From Chrysomallon squamiferum (Eukaryota; Mollusca; Gastropoda; Neomphalida; Peltospiridae), in the NCBI GenBank assembly GCA_012295275.1, contig CM022679.1, positions 9,674,669 to 9,729,668 on the forward strand: DNA of 55,000 nt, read 5' to 3'. Below the pieces are notes generated by a model. The model searched no databases. It had not been told where the DNA came from and saw nothing but the letters and a program-made list of their open reading frames with translations. Below, one piece after another: positions 45,656 to 55,000 of this stretch (the stretch's first letter is position 1; each line of letters begins with the position of its first letter). A program made the position numbers and the translations under genes.

Positions 45656-45880
45656 TTACTCTTTATTGAATTAGTTCTGATTACTCTTTTCATCGTCTTC
45701 ATCTTTTCTTTCTTTCTTTCTTTCATTATTTTATTTTTATTATTATTATTTTTATATTTTTTTTTTACCTCCTATTTACTCAACCTTTATGTCCTCAATG
45801 TGACCTACTTTTTGGTTCCAGCTAGCAAATTCAATCAGTGTTACAAAAAAAAAAAAGTAAAATAAACGGCTAACTCCAAG
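45056..45880. repeat. (AAT)n, poly(A), (TA)n, T15-A18
   Basis: AAT then poly(A) at 45066-45116, TA at 45421-45440, T15A18 at 45623-45655 and TTTC at 45705-45724. Short complex spacers hold no recognised feature. Confidence 0.8.
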
Positions 45881-45929
45881 CGAAACGGGTAGCCCTGAAT
45901 ACCATGAGAATATATCCTTTTCTCCGCAG

Positions 45930-46035
45930 CCACTGAACGTAACAATTACTTGTTACATTTGGAGATCTGTTTCCCCGAGTCTTCGAACCGCCGAGCTCTT
46001 TTACTCTGGTTCGGGGCCCCTAGTCAAACACAAAC
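45930..46035 (+). other. Candidate internal exon, 106 nt
   Basis: A pyrimidine-rich acceptor (CCTTTTCTCCGCAG, AG at 45928-45929) and a donor GTAAGG at 46036-46041 bound 106 nt of comparatively G+C-rich sequence. A branch-point-like CTAAC lies at 45870-45874. Two of three plus frames are open throughout, neither recognisable, so coding phase cannot be set and a noncoding exon is possible. Confidence 0.25.
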
Positions 46036-46041
46036 GTAAGG

Positions 46042-46480
46042 TGTGTGTCTGGGCTACAGGTGTACGATTACAACGTGGGTAATTCCTCCATTGTGATGCT
46101 CTAGTCTTTAAGTGTACAATGCGCAGTCGGAGGTTGTGACCCAGAAACCGCAGAATTATTACGAGAGGCCCAAAAGAGGTTCCCTCCTTCGCTTGAGCTA
46201 TTTTTAATCTGTGCTGCGATTGGCTGGTTTGAGAATAACTAGCACGGCGAGTCGAGAAGTATCTTTAATCGTCTTTCAGATGATTTTGATAGACTGTAAG
46301 GTCTGCTTCAGACAGTGATTTCATTATTTCGTCAGCTCCAAGCTCCTTCAAATTCTGTGATCTCTGCTGTTTCAAAAGCTGGTGTACGTCATGTTAAAAA
46401 CCCAGCACTAATTGAAAACAGGTTATTAATAAGTAACTTCAGGCCCACACAAGAGTCTTCTTTTCAGCGAGGAGGAAAAA
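46042..46480. other. Complex island with CCAAT box
   Basis: Microsatellite-free, comparatively G+C-rich, with GATTGGCTGG (inverted CCAAT box) near 46219. A 60-codon plus-strand frame from about 46300 (TVISLFRQLQAPSNSVISAV...) follows an acceptor-like CTGCTTCAG but runs into poly(A). It was not called as a gene. Confidence 0.25.
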
Positions 46481-46826
46481 AAAAAAAAAAAAAAAAAAAA
46501 TGCACGAATTTCTGACACTGTTAAAGGGAAGCAACCCACTTGCGAATGATATGCTTTACATAAAGTGAATTATAGCGAAGAAGATATTTATCATTGCGAA
46601 AGTTTTTCTTTTAATTAGATATGCGTGCTTTTTAAAAAAAAAACATTTCACTCACATTATGGTCTCTTATTATGGTTTAATATTACTGCACAACAATGAT
46701 GATAATTAGTTTCCTTGGAAAGAAACTTTGGACCCTACAGCACTGAAACAGATCGGTGATTTTAACAGAAAGACATTTGCGTAAATGCTGTATTATGTTC
46801 ATTGTCATTTGCATCGTAATTTTTAA

Positions 46827-46857
<31 letters not shown>

Positions 46858-47095
46858 TTGTTCTGGAAATTAAATGACAAGGAAATGGCAGATACACGAT
46901 ATAAAATGTGAAGTGAGCTAAAAAAAAAAAAATGAAATAATATTGAAAAGTTATAATGTAACATTTGAACGTAAATAATGGGTTAACATATGGCTTTATA
47001 GTTTATTGTAAATTACAGTAATCAATATTTTATACATTCTGTGATTATGGACACAAAGTGTAATATGTGCATTAAAACAGCTATGCATAATATAA
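46481..47095. other. Poly(A) then A+T-rich sequence
   Basis: Poly(A) at 46478-46500. Remainder A+T-rich with a small (ATT)n at 46832-46857. No gene. Confidence 0.45.
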
Positions 47096-47099
47096 ACTG

Positions 47100-47141
<42 letters not shown>

Positions 47142-47431
47142 TACTACTATTATTTATTTATTTGTTTATTTATTTATTTATTTATATGTTAGTTGTTATT
47201 ATTTATAACTTTTAAAATTTATTTTTATTATGACACAAAAGAAATCCATTGAATATGAGCCAGGATAAATGAATTTAAATAGCATTTATAAACTATTACC
47301 TGCAAATGTCGAATGTTAATGTAAAAATGTATTAAATTAGATTGCATTTGTTTTGTACATGGTGATGTTATACACTGTCTGATCTGATTGTTAATAAAGA
47401 ATGATTATAATTTAACCTCACGTAATATTGT

Positions 47432-47488
<57 letters not shown>

Positions 47489-47649
47489 TAATAATAATAA
47501 TAATATAAGGATTTTAGAAACAAAGAAGTTTATTTAAAGTATCCAAAGAAAAGTTTTATAATACTCACGCTATCACCGATATGTAGGTACAAATACGTCA
47601 CTTTAAGAGCAAAAAACTTATAAAGACATAAGTATTTGAGATGCCTATT

Positions 47650-47689
<40 letters not shown>

Positions 47690-47695
47690 TCATTT
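47096..47695. repeat. (ATT)n, (TTTA)n, (AAT)n and (CA)n with spacers
   Basis: ATT at 47101-47140, TTTA at 47150-47185, AAT at 47436-47507 and CA at 47653-47688. Confidence 0.85.
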
Positions 47696-48340
47696 AAATC
47701 TGATTATAAATTCATTACACATTAAATAACAGTATTATTTTCATCTAATGCAGCATTCGTTAATTTTTCATACAAAACGTGGAGGGGTTACTGAATAGCG
47801 GGTTAGTCGAGAATTTTATTTTATTTAATGTTTTATTTACTCCGTTTGTAAACTCAACTGTCAAAAATTTAATATAAAATTGAACGGTAACATAACATAA
47901 CATAATATATAATACAGTACGATGGAATACAGTATTGTAAGTATATTTTAGTATAATAAAGTTTAGTACAGTTTAGTATTTGTATTGCATAATACAGCAG
48001 TACAGTACAATATATTTAAAATAAAATAAAATAAAATTTAAATATTGATAAAATTTGACAGTGCCTATAACAATGTTTTTGTTCGGTAATTCAAGAAGTT
48101 CTAATGCATTTCTAAATGTTTAACTTTACGAAGGTACAATGGTATAGTGTGCATTAGCACAATCATAGTCAAAACAGTATGCATCACTTCTAGCAAACAA
48201 ACAGCTTAATAATGCATATTCTTGAATATATCGATCTGAATAAATTAACAACTGTGTGATAGTGCCACAGCTGGACAAAGACTGAAAAACGAGTCGGTTT
48301 GAGACCACTCGAACCCGTGGTCAAATAAATAGCCTTTAGA
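47696..48340. other. A+T-rich with degenerate ACAGTA repeats
   Basis: ACATA and TACAGTA/TTTAGTA-like pentamers to heptamers recur at 47888-48015. A 60-codon minus frame (48126-48308) lacks an ATG and a known family. Confidence 0.35.
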
Positions 48341-48342
48341 AT

Positions 48343-48383
<41 letters not shown>

Positions 48384-48587
48384 CATACAGCGTACATAAA
48401 TTAATGTGAAGTTTTGCATTAGATGCTCCGGTGAAAAAGGTTCACAATGACAACTTATTGTCAATAAATCTATAACACTGCCGCACTAATGGGTCAGTAC
48501 CAATTTTCTTAAGTATAGCATTGTTCTGGGTTCTAATTTCTTTTTTTTTTTTTTTTTTTTTTTTTTTCTTTTATTTTTTTCTAAATA
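48341..48587. repeat. Two long poly(T) runs
   Basis: T39 at 48345-48383 and T-rich 48540-48580 flank a complex spacer. Confidence 0.9.
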
Positions 48588-48629
48588 AAATTTGCGTGAC
48601 AAGTAAATTTGCGTGACAAGTAAATTTGC
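48588..48629. repeat. 17-bp tandem repeat, 2.5 copies
   Basis: AAATTTGCGTGACAAGT at 48588-48604 and 48605-48621, identical, then a partial third copy. Confidence 0.9.
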
Positions 48630-48890
48630 TGACAGTATGCTTAGCCTACAAGAGTAGGCGACATTATGAATAGGCTTATGCATGCTAAACTGTGGAGTTT
48701 TGATTTTTTTTTTGTCGCTCGTTCAGCTGGGGACATTTTATCTTCAATTACTCGAATCGACCTGGGAGCGCCCTTCGGTGGAGGAACGTACAAGAGAATA
48801 GAAGCTAAAACGCCATTTGTCAAACATGTCGGCGGACATCAAGATACGCGATAAATATTCACCGTTCATAAATCTGAGACTGGAAAAAAA
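48630..48890. other. Complex G+C-elevated island
   Basis: Microsatellite-free except one T tract at 48705-48713. Frames on both strands are open: plus 48666-48854, minus 48641-48823 and a minus 31-aa ORF from ATG 48839 (starts MSADMFDKWRFSFYSL). None is recognisable. Overlapping openness on both strands reflects fewer A+T-rich stops, not coding. Confidence 0.25.
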
Positions 48891-49098
48891 TGCAAATATC
48901 AAACGAAACAAAGTTAGCAGTAAAGTTAAATAGACGTATTGTAGAAAACATATCTAAATAAGTAAGCGCATAAGTAAGTAAGTAAGTAAATAAGTAAATC
49001 ATAAATCATTCAAAGGATGCGCTTTAATAGAAAAAATATGCAGGTTTATTTCTTTATTTATTTTTATTTCTTTATTTTTTTTATTTCTTTATTTCTTA

Positions 49099-49163
<65 letters not shown>

Positions 49164-49590
49164 TTTATTTAAAATTATTTTTTTTTAAGCAAAATTCACA
49201 AAATTAATAATAAAAGATATAAAAAAAACTAAAAAAAAAAACTAAAAAAAAAAAACTATTGAAGGGCGTTGGCGTATTTTAGGAAAATGTAAATTATAAT
49301 TTAGGAAAAAGAAAAGAGAACGAAAAAAGAAAAGAATACACATAAAACGATCAAGGAACCAACGAATCAACGCACGAACAAACACAAAAACGACTAAACA
49401 ACCAATAAATATATAAATAAATAAAACTAAAAAAACAACAACAAAACAAAATAAAACAAAACAAAACAAACTAAAATTTATTTCTTTATTACGTTTGTAA
49501 ATTAGCCTACAACAACATAAAAAGTACGTAAGCTCGAAATGGTCAGGCAACAAACGCCAGAGATCAGATATGTCTGACGACAAATATTAA
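48891..49590. repeat. A+T-rich with (AAGT)n, (ATT)n, (TTTA)n and A-rich tracts
   Basis: AAGT repeats at 48975-48996, TTTA/ATT at 49060-49170 and AAAAC/A-rich tracts at 49220-49470. The 113-codon minus frame is Phe/Val-rich repeat translation for most of its length. Confidence 0.7.
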
Positions 49591-49960
49591 CTTAAAACTT
49601 CAACCAATCCACGGCTTGTGTCGAACCAACAGTTCAGTTCTAATTTAAATATCACATGGTTTTTGTTTCGTTATTACTGTTCAATGTCCGTTAGACGCAA
49701 TTTCGCGTTTGTGTTGACTAAGGGAAATAATTCAAATTAGTTTTAAACAACAATAACGCTAGAGTAACGTACCCTTTTACAATATTTACTGAACGACCCA
49801 TAACAACGTTTGTTGTGTGTATAAGAATGTACGTTTTGCAGATATTACGGAGTAATTTTATCCCCGGGAATAATAGGGAAGGAATTTCAGTCTAAGAAAG
49901 ATTGCAAACTAGAACATTCTGTACGTTGTGCACTATATAATTATATCAAATTAAAATACC
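49591..49960. other. Complex segment, nothing recognised
   Basis: Non-repetitive, with an AACAACGTTTGTTGT near-palindrome around 49804-49818. No exon or promoter identified. Confidence 0.25.
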
Positions 49961-50021
49961 AATAAGTAAGAGCGTTCGAGAATTAACTGTTCACACTAAA
50001 TAAATAAATAAATAAATAATA

Positions 50022-50085
<64 letters not shown>

Positions 50086-50117
50086 AATAATAAAGAATCA
50101 AGAACGGTTTCCTTGCT

Positions 50118-50167
<50 letters not shown>

Positions 50168-50210
50168 GTCCATTATTGTGGTAGAAAAAAAAAAAAAAAA
50201 AAAAAATCTA
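49961..50210. repeat. (AAAT)n, (AAT)n and poly(A)
   Basis: AAAT at 49999-50019, AAT at 50025-50093, poly(A) at 50137-50166 and 50186-50206. Confidence 0.9.
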
Positions 50211-50435
50211 TGTCCCCTTTCTAAAAATACTTCCTATTGATAAAACTATCATTAAATTTCCATTGCTCACAGAGTAAAGATATTTACCAGTCTCAGTTTC
50301 TACGTCATTTCACTGTTTGATCAGGCAGATAGTATTAGCTTTATTTCAAATGCAATAAATCAATAAGACTTTTATTGAGATACTAGAGCCAGACAGAATG
50401 AAAAATGTGGGACAAAATTTAAATGTTCACGATTT

Positions 50436-50437
<2 letters not shown>
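50211..50437. other. Complex A+T-rich spacer
   Basis: No feature recognised. Confidence 0.3.

Positions 50438-50497
<60 letters not shown>
50438..50497. repeat. 60-base poly(T)
   Basis: Uninterrupted run of 60 T, the longest homopolymer in the window. It is followed by further T-rich sequence to about 50595. Confidence 0.95.
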
Positions 50498-50980
50498 CTT
50501 TTTCTTTTCTAGTCGTATTTCTTTTGTATTTTTTTTTCTCACTTTTTTTTATTTTTTTTTTTTTTCAGTTCTGTTTTTTCTTTGACCTTTTTTTGTTATT
50601 ACTATTATTATTTTCTTTTACATTAGGGTCGACTGTTTTATATATAAAGAATATTCTAATGGAAGCATTTTTAGCAAGAACGTTTAAATATTTTTCGAAT
50701 GTTTATTAATAATTTTTAATTTTTTAATTTATTAATTAATTAATTTTCTTATTTATTTATTCATTTGCTAATTTATTTATTTATTTATTTTATTTTTTTA
50801 TTTATTAACCTCTGTTAAATAACTTATTTATTTACTTTCAGCCAATTTCTTCCTCTAGTTTCAGTTCCACAAAAGATGAAGAAAAAAAAAATAACGTTTA
50901 TTTCTATGTTCGACAAACAATATTTATTTTGTCAAAGAGAAATATATATACAAGTAACACTTACCTCTACACTACTTGTA
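50498..50980. other. T-rich and (TTTA)n sequence
   Basis: T-rich to 50595, complex to 50700, TTAA/TTTA tracts at 50715-50830. No gene. Confidence 0.45.
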
Positions 50981-51118
50981 CTACATACCTGTCGCATATC
51001 AATATCATATACGCCGATACTGCTTATATATACTACACACCTGAGGTATATCATTATTATATATCCCGATATTGCTAATACTACATACCTGCAGCATATT
51101 AATAAATGTCCCGGCAGC
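50981..51118. repeat. About 50-bp tandem repeat, three copies
   Basis: CTACATACCTG-type starts at 50981, 51033 and 51081, each followed by a CATATCA/TATATC segment and a CCGATACTGCT-like segment. Periods are 52 and 48 bp. Confidence 0.75.
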
Positions 51119-51700
<582 letters not shown>

Positions 51701-52315
51701 TTTTATTTTTTATTTTTTTATTTACATTGTTTTTGAGACATTTAATTAAAAGTAGTGGATTCGTGTGTTTAATGTGTATGTTTTATTTTATTATTCATAT
51801 TTAAAGTTATTGTTTTATGTATTTTTACGATTTTATATTCAGTGTATGATATAAATATTACAACTTATAAAAAGAAAAATATATAAATTATATACATAGA
51901 TAAATTATGTGACTCAGAATATATAAAAATAGACTAATATTAAATTACGAAATACATTAAACTTACTCTTTGCTAACTGAAATGTATTTATTTATTGCCT
52001 ATAATCAGCTGCAAAAATGTATCAACCACATGTAATATTCTTGAAAGCTGTTAAAAATTAAAATTTATTTCATTTCTATTTTATTATAGATAGTTTATAC
52101 AGAAAGAATGATAAACGATATGATCGTCTCTAACGAAAGATGGATTTAAAAACACCAGTAAAACAACAACAAACAAACAAACAAATAAATAAAATAAATA
52201 AATAAATATATCTTTATTAAAATTCAGAAATTATATATTAATAAAAACTATGGTTCACCCGCAAATATGATACAATTTCTCACGTTTTTATTAACCATCT
52301 TATCACATTTATTTA
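51701..52315. other. A+T-rich, no gene seen
   Basis: A+T-rich with CAAA/AAAT tracts at 52165-52208. Nothing recognised. Confidence 0.45.
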
Positions 52316-52396
52316 TTTAATTACTCACTCACTTATTTATTTATTTATTTATTTATTTATGTATTTACTTACTTACTTACTTACTTACTTATTTAC

Positions 52397-52427
<31 letters not shown>

Positions 52428-52460
52428 TTCATTTATTCATTTATTCATTTATTCATCATT
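52316..52460. repeat. (TTTA)n, (TTAC)n and (TTCA)n
   Basis: Tetranucleotide array with unit turnover from TTTA to TTAC, back to TTTA and then TTCA. Confidence 0.92.
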
Positions 52461-52860
52461 ATTATTTTTTCGGCTACTGAACTTATTATTCATAGTCTCC
52501 AATAATCTTTAAAACTATCTTTGTACTCTGTTGTCATTGCTTAGTTTACAACCTTTTAATACATTTTCAAATATTTAAACTTCATTCACAGAACATGAGA
52601 AAATAATTGGACAGACTGTTTCGTGAAAACGGGGACGAACTGTACTGCTCTAACGATCGTTTGGTCAGATTATCATGGTTAAAAGTAACTAGCAGTTTGT
52701 CTTGAAAAAAAAAAAGAAAAAAAGATTAGATTATTATAAGAAGCACTAGAGATTAACGTTGAACTCAGATTAAATGCTGCTACAACCGGATTTATGTATA
52801 AGCTGAATAAGCTTATGTTTTCACTGTTAGAAAGGGTCTCGGTGAAGTTCAGTTCAATTT
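52461..52860. other. Complex A+T-rich sequence
   Basis: No feature recognised. Confidence 0.3.
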
Positions 52861-52926
52861 ACACGCACACACACACACACATACGCGCGCGTGCAAGTAG
52901 GCACATACACAGACACACACCACGCA

Positions 52927-52971
<45 letters not shown>

Positions 52972-52985
52972 ACACACACTAACAT
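52861..52985. repeat. (CA)n microsatellite
   Basis: CA repeat with GC and TA interruptions. Confidence 0.95.
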
Positions 52986-54199
52986 ATACACCCGTATTGA
53001 ACTATGTGAGAAACTGCCAGTTTTAAAGTGTGAGAACATAAACTGAAGTAACAGTTCACAAATGACAATAAAATAAAGCTAAATTTAAACGTATTTGTCA
53101 CGCTACTCATTGCAACAATCAGTTTTATGATCACTGTTAGTGTTATGTAAATAAAAGAGACATAAAAAAAAAAAAAAAAAAAACCAACAACAGCAAAAAA
53201 CCCAATAACGACATTTTGTGTTTAATACAGCGGTTCTGTTTTTCTTCTGTGTGAATTTATTTCATAAAAGCCGTTTAAATATTTTTTTTTAATCCTATAT
53301 ATATATATATATATATATATCATTGTTCATTTATTTATTTATTTATTTATTTATTTATTGTGTGTATGTCTGTCTGTTTGTTTACTTATTTGTTATTTGT
53401 TTATTTATTTATTATTATAGTATTGCTTGTCTGGGTTTTTATTTTTTTATTTATGTTTTTTCTGAATTATTATTATTAGTATTATTAACATCATCATCAT
53501 CAATAATCATTTAAGCGAATTTGAAACTTGTAAAATAATAACAAAACATACATATTTACGTTATTAATCAATTTTATTGTTATGCTGGACACGTTAGAAT
53601 TTAATAATAAACATACTGATCAACATGCCTTCTTTCAGAAAAAAACAAGTTAAAAAAAAAAAGAGGCGTAGAAACATATAAACAAACAAAGAAACAAAAT
53701 CTCTTTGCAATAAATTTAAATTTTTATTTTTTCAGAGTGTTACGCAATTCTTAATTTATAAACTTGATTTTCGCTATTCTAAGTATTATTTATTTTTAAC
53801 AGGGTATCGGTTTTCTCTATTGCATATTCTAAATACGAATTTAATTTTATATTTATGGGGGTTTTTTCTCTTCTTTTTTTTTTTTCTTTTTTCTTTCACT
53901 TTTTCTATTCAAGACATAATTAATTTTTTTATTATTATTATTTTGTTTGTAAGTTCATTTTAACATATAATTACAATACATATAATTACATAAATAAAAG
54001 AAAAACAAGAACAACATTTGCATAGATCGAGTTTAGGTTTCTGCTGTGAAGGAACACACAATCTCACAATGCGTTTCTTTTCTCTAAACTAACTGTTCAG
54101 CCAGAGTTTTCACAATGGAAATATCTGCAGTTTAAGACGATTTATGGATTTTATTTAGAGTTTAAGATAGTTTCTTTAATTGATAATAATATTTGGATT
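52986..54199. other. A+T-rich with TA and TTTA tracts
   Basis: Poly(A) at 53165-53183, TA at 53298-53320, TTTA at 53327-53360 and T-rich at 53870-53900. No gene supported. Confidence 0.45.
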
Positions 54200-54415
54200 T
54201 TAAGCTTTTTTGTAAAGAAAAAGAAAAAAACAAAAAAACACTACAAAAAAACCAACAAAAAAACCCAAATTAATAAATAAAACAACAAACCAAAAAACAA
54301 TAAAAAACAATCCCCAAAACAACCCCCAAAACCCACCAAACAAACAACTTACACACAAAAAGACCAAAAAAAAAATATACCCCAACCAAAACAAAACAAA
54401 ACAAAATGAAACTCT
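54200..54415. repeat. A/C-only low-complexity tract
   Basis: Over 200 bp of plus strand built almost only of A and C, with very few G or T. The minus strand reads T and G with G runs (GGTGGG, GGGGG, GGGG) in TTTTGGGG-like arrangement between about 54311 and 54340. The minus frame is a Phe/Gly/Leu artefact. Confidence 0.8.
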
Positions 54416-54420
54416 GTAAT

Positions 54421-54770
54421 TACTCGTCTAGCACATTAGCAGTATGGTATCTGTTACATTTATCCGTTTTCCGTAGAATCTGATATACTGAAATCCTTCG
54501 CTAAACACTGAGATTTCCGCACCGATTTCCGCAGCAGATTTCAGCCTATCCGCTCAGTTCTTTCCGACACCAGTTTTTGAACGGAAGCGGATATTGAGAG
54601 CGCAGTAAGAAAAGCAGTGTTTGATATTTGTACTCGATTTATTTCCTGGTGTTTGAAACACTGATACACTTCATGTTACTTCTGATCGTAGCCTTTTGAT
54701 GTGTGTCACACTTACTGATATTTAGTAATTTTCATACTTAAATATATATATTTAATTTATAAGAAAAGGG
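54421..54770. other. Complex segment with repeated ATTTCCGCA
   Basis: Microsatellite-free. ATTTCCGCA-like strings recur at about 54511, 54525 and 54538. No ORF of note. Confidence 0.25.
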
Positions 54771-54784
54771 TATCGTAGCATTGG

Positions 54785-55000
54785 GATTATTTATTTATTT
54801 ATTTGTTTGTTTATTTGTTTGTTTATTTATTTGTTTGTTTGTATTTGTTTAAAGTTTATTTTGTATTTGGTGATGATTTTTTTTTCTCCAAGCATTTCTT
54901 TATCACCTATTTATTTCCTAAAATGTGTGATATTCATTGTTACGTGTGTTTGATACTTTAGCAAAACACCAACAACAACAAAAATAAAGCAAAAGAAAAC
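54785..55000. repeat. (TTTA)n/(TTTG)n and A+T-rich end
   Basis: TTTA/TTTG tetranucleotides at 54790-54850, then A+T-rich sequence to the window edge. Confidence 0.8.

Noticed and set aside
45965-45980. TTCGAACC string resembling a tRNA B box
   Set aside because: No A box at the right distance and no cloverleaf stems on either strand.

Overview
This is a eukaryotic, animal-type window. It is strongly A+T-rich and packed with simple-sequence repeats: homopolymers up to 60 bases, (TA)n, (GT)n, (CT)n, (ATT)n, (TTG)n, (CATA)n, (TTTA)n and (TTTTA)n. It also holds several A+T-rich minisatellite arrays. There are no bacterial operons, no recognisable ribosomal or transfer RNA genes, no CRISPR array and no transposase or reverse-transcriptase motif I can name. 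The long (CATA)n/(GTAT)n tracts and dense microsatellites would suit a large, gene-sparse invertebrate genome such as a cephalopod or another mollusc. That is an inference from texture, not from any recognised gene.

Only one stretch looks convincingly genic. On the minus strand, a G+C-rich island at about 2.92-3.21 kb holds a likely 5' exon. It has an upstream stop, an ATG at 3110, 62 complete codons of Ser/Pro/Gly-rich sequence and a consensus GTGAGT splice donor at 2918-2923. The rest of that gene would lie beyond position 1. Its leader carries a short upstream ORF whose ATG abuts a GGCGGA/TCCGCC hairpin. Weaker exon or promoter candidates lie on the plus strand: a TATA/E-box promoter with a 14-nt coding start and donor at 40.4 kb, a 35-codon ORF with a cadherin-like (or CP2/Grainyhead-like) ending at 39.2 kb, a 34-aa ORF ending at a donor at 43.9-44.0 kb, and an acceptor-to-donor interval at 45.93-46.04 kb.

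The rest looks like intergenic or intronic DNA of two kinds. (1) Repeat deserts. Besides microsatellites there are five degenerate minisatellite arrays with 32-46 bp units (8.6-9.1, 16.7-17.2, 26.9-27.2, 32.2-33.2 and 41.3-42.8 kb), plus small tandem duplications of exactly 93 bp (x3), 81 bp (x2), about 50 bp (x3) and 17 bp (x2.5). The 41.3-kb array has a 65-bp higher-order period that places a CACGTG palindrome at strictly regular spacing. (2) Islands of complex, microsatellite-free, less A+T-rich sequence of 0.2-1.6 kb (9.3, 13.1, 14.3-14.6, 20.2, 22.6-24.1, 34.5-34.9, 38.4, 42.8, 44.9, 45.9-46.4, 48.6 and 49.6 kb). Several carry full-consensus transcription-factor motifs: two DR1 nuclear-receptor elements, two GTCACGTGAC sites, and a cluster of four CRE-like sites with a SOX-type palindrome. 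They are reasonable candidates for regulatory elements, but conservation cannot be tested from this sequence alone.

Most open reading frames here are translations of microsatellites, or are no longer than chance allows at this base composition, so I have not called them genes.
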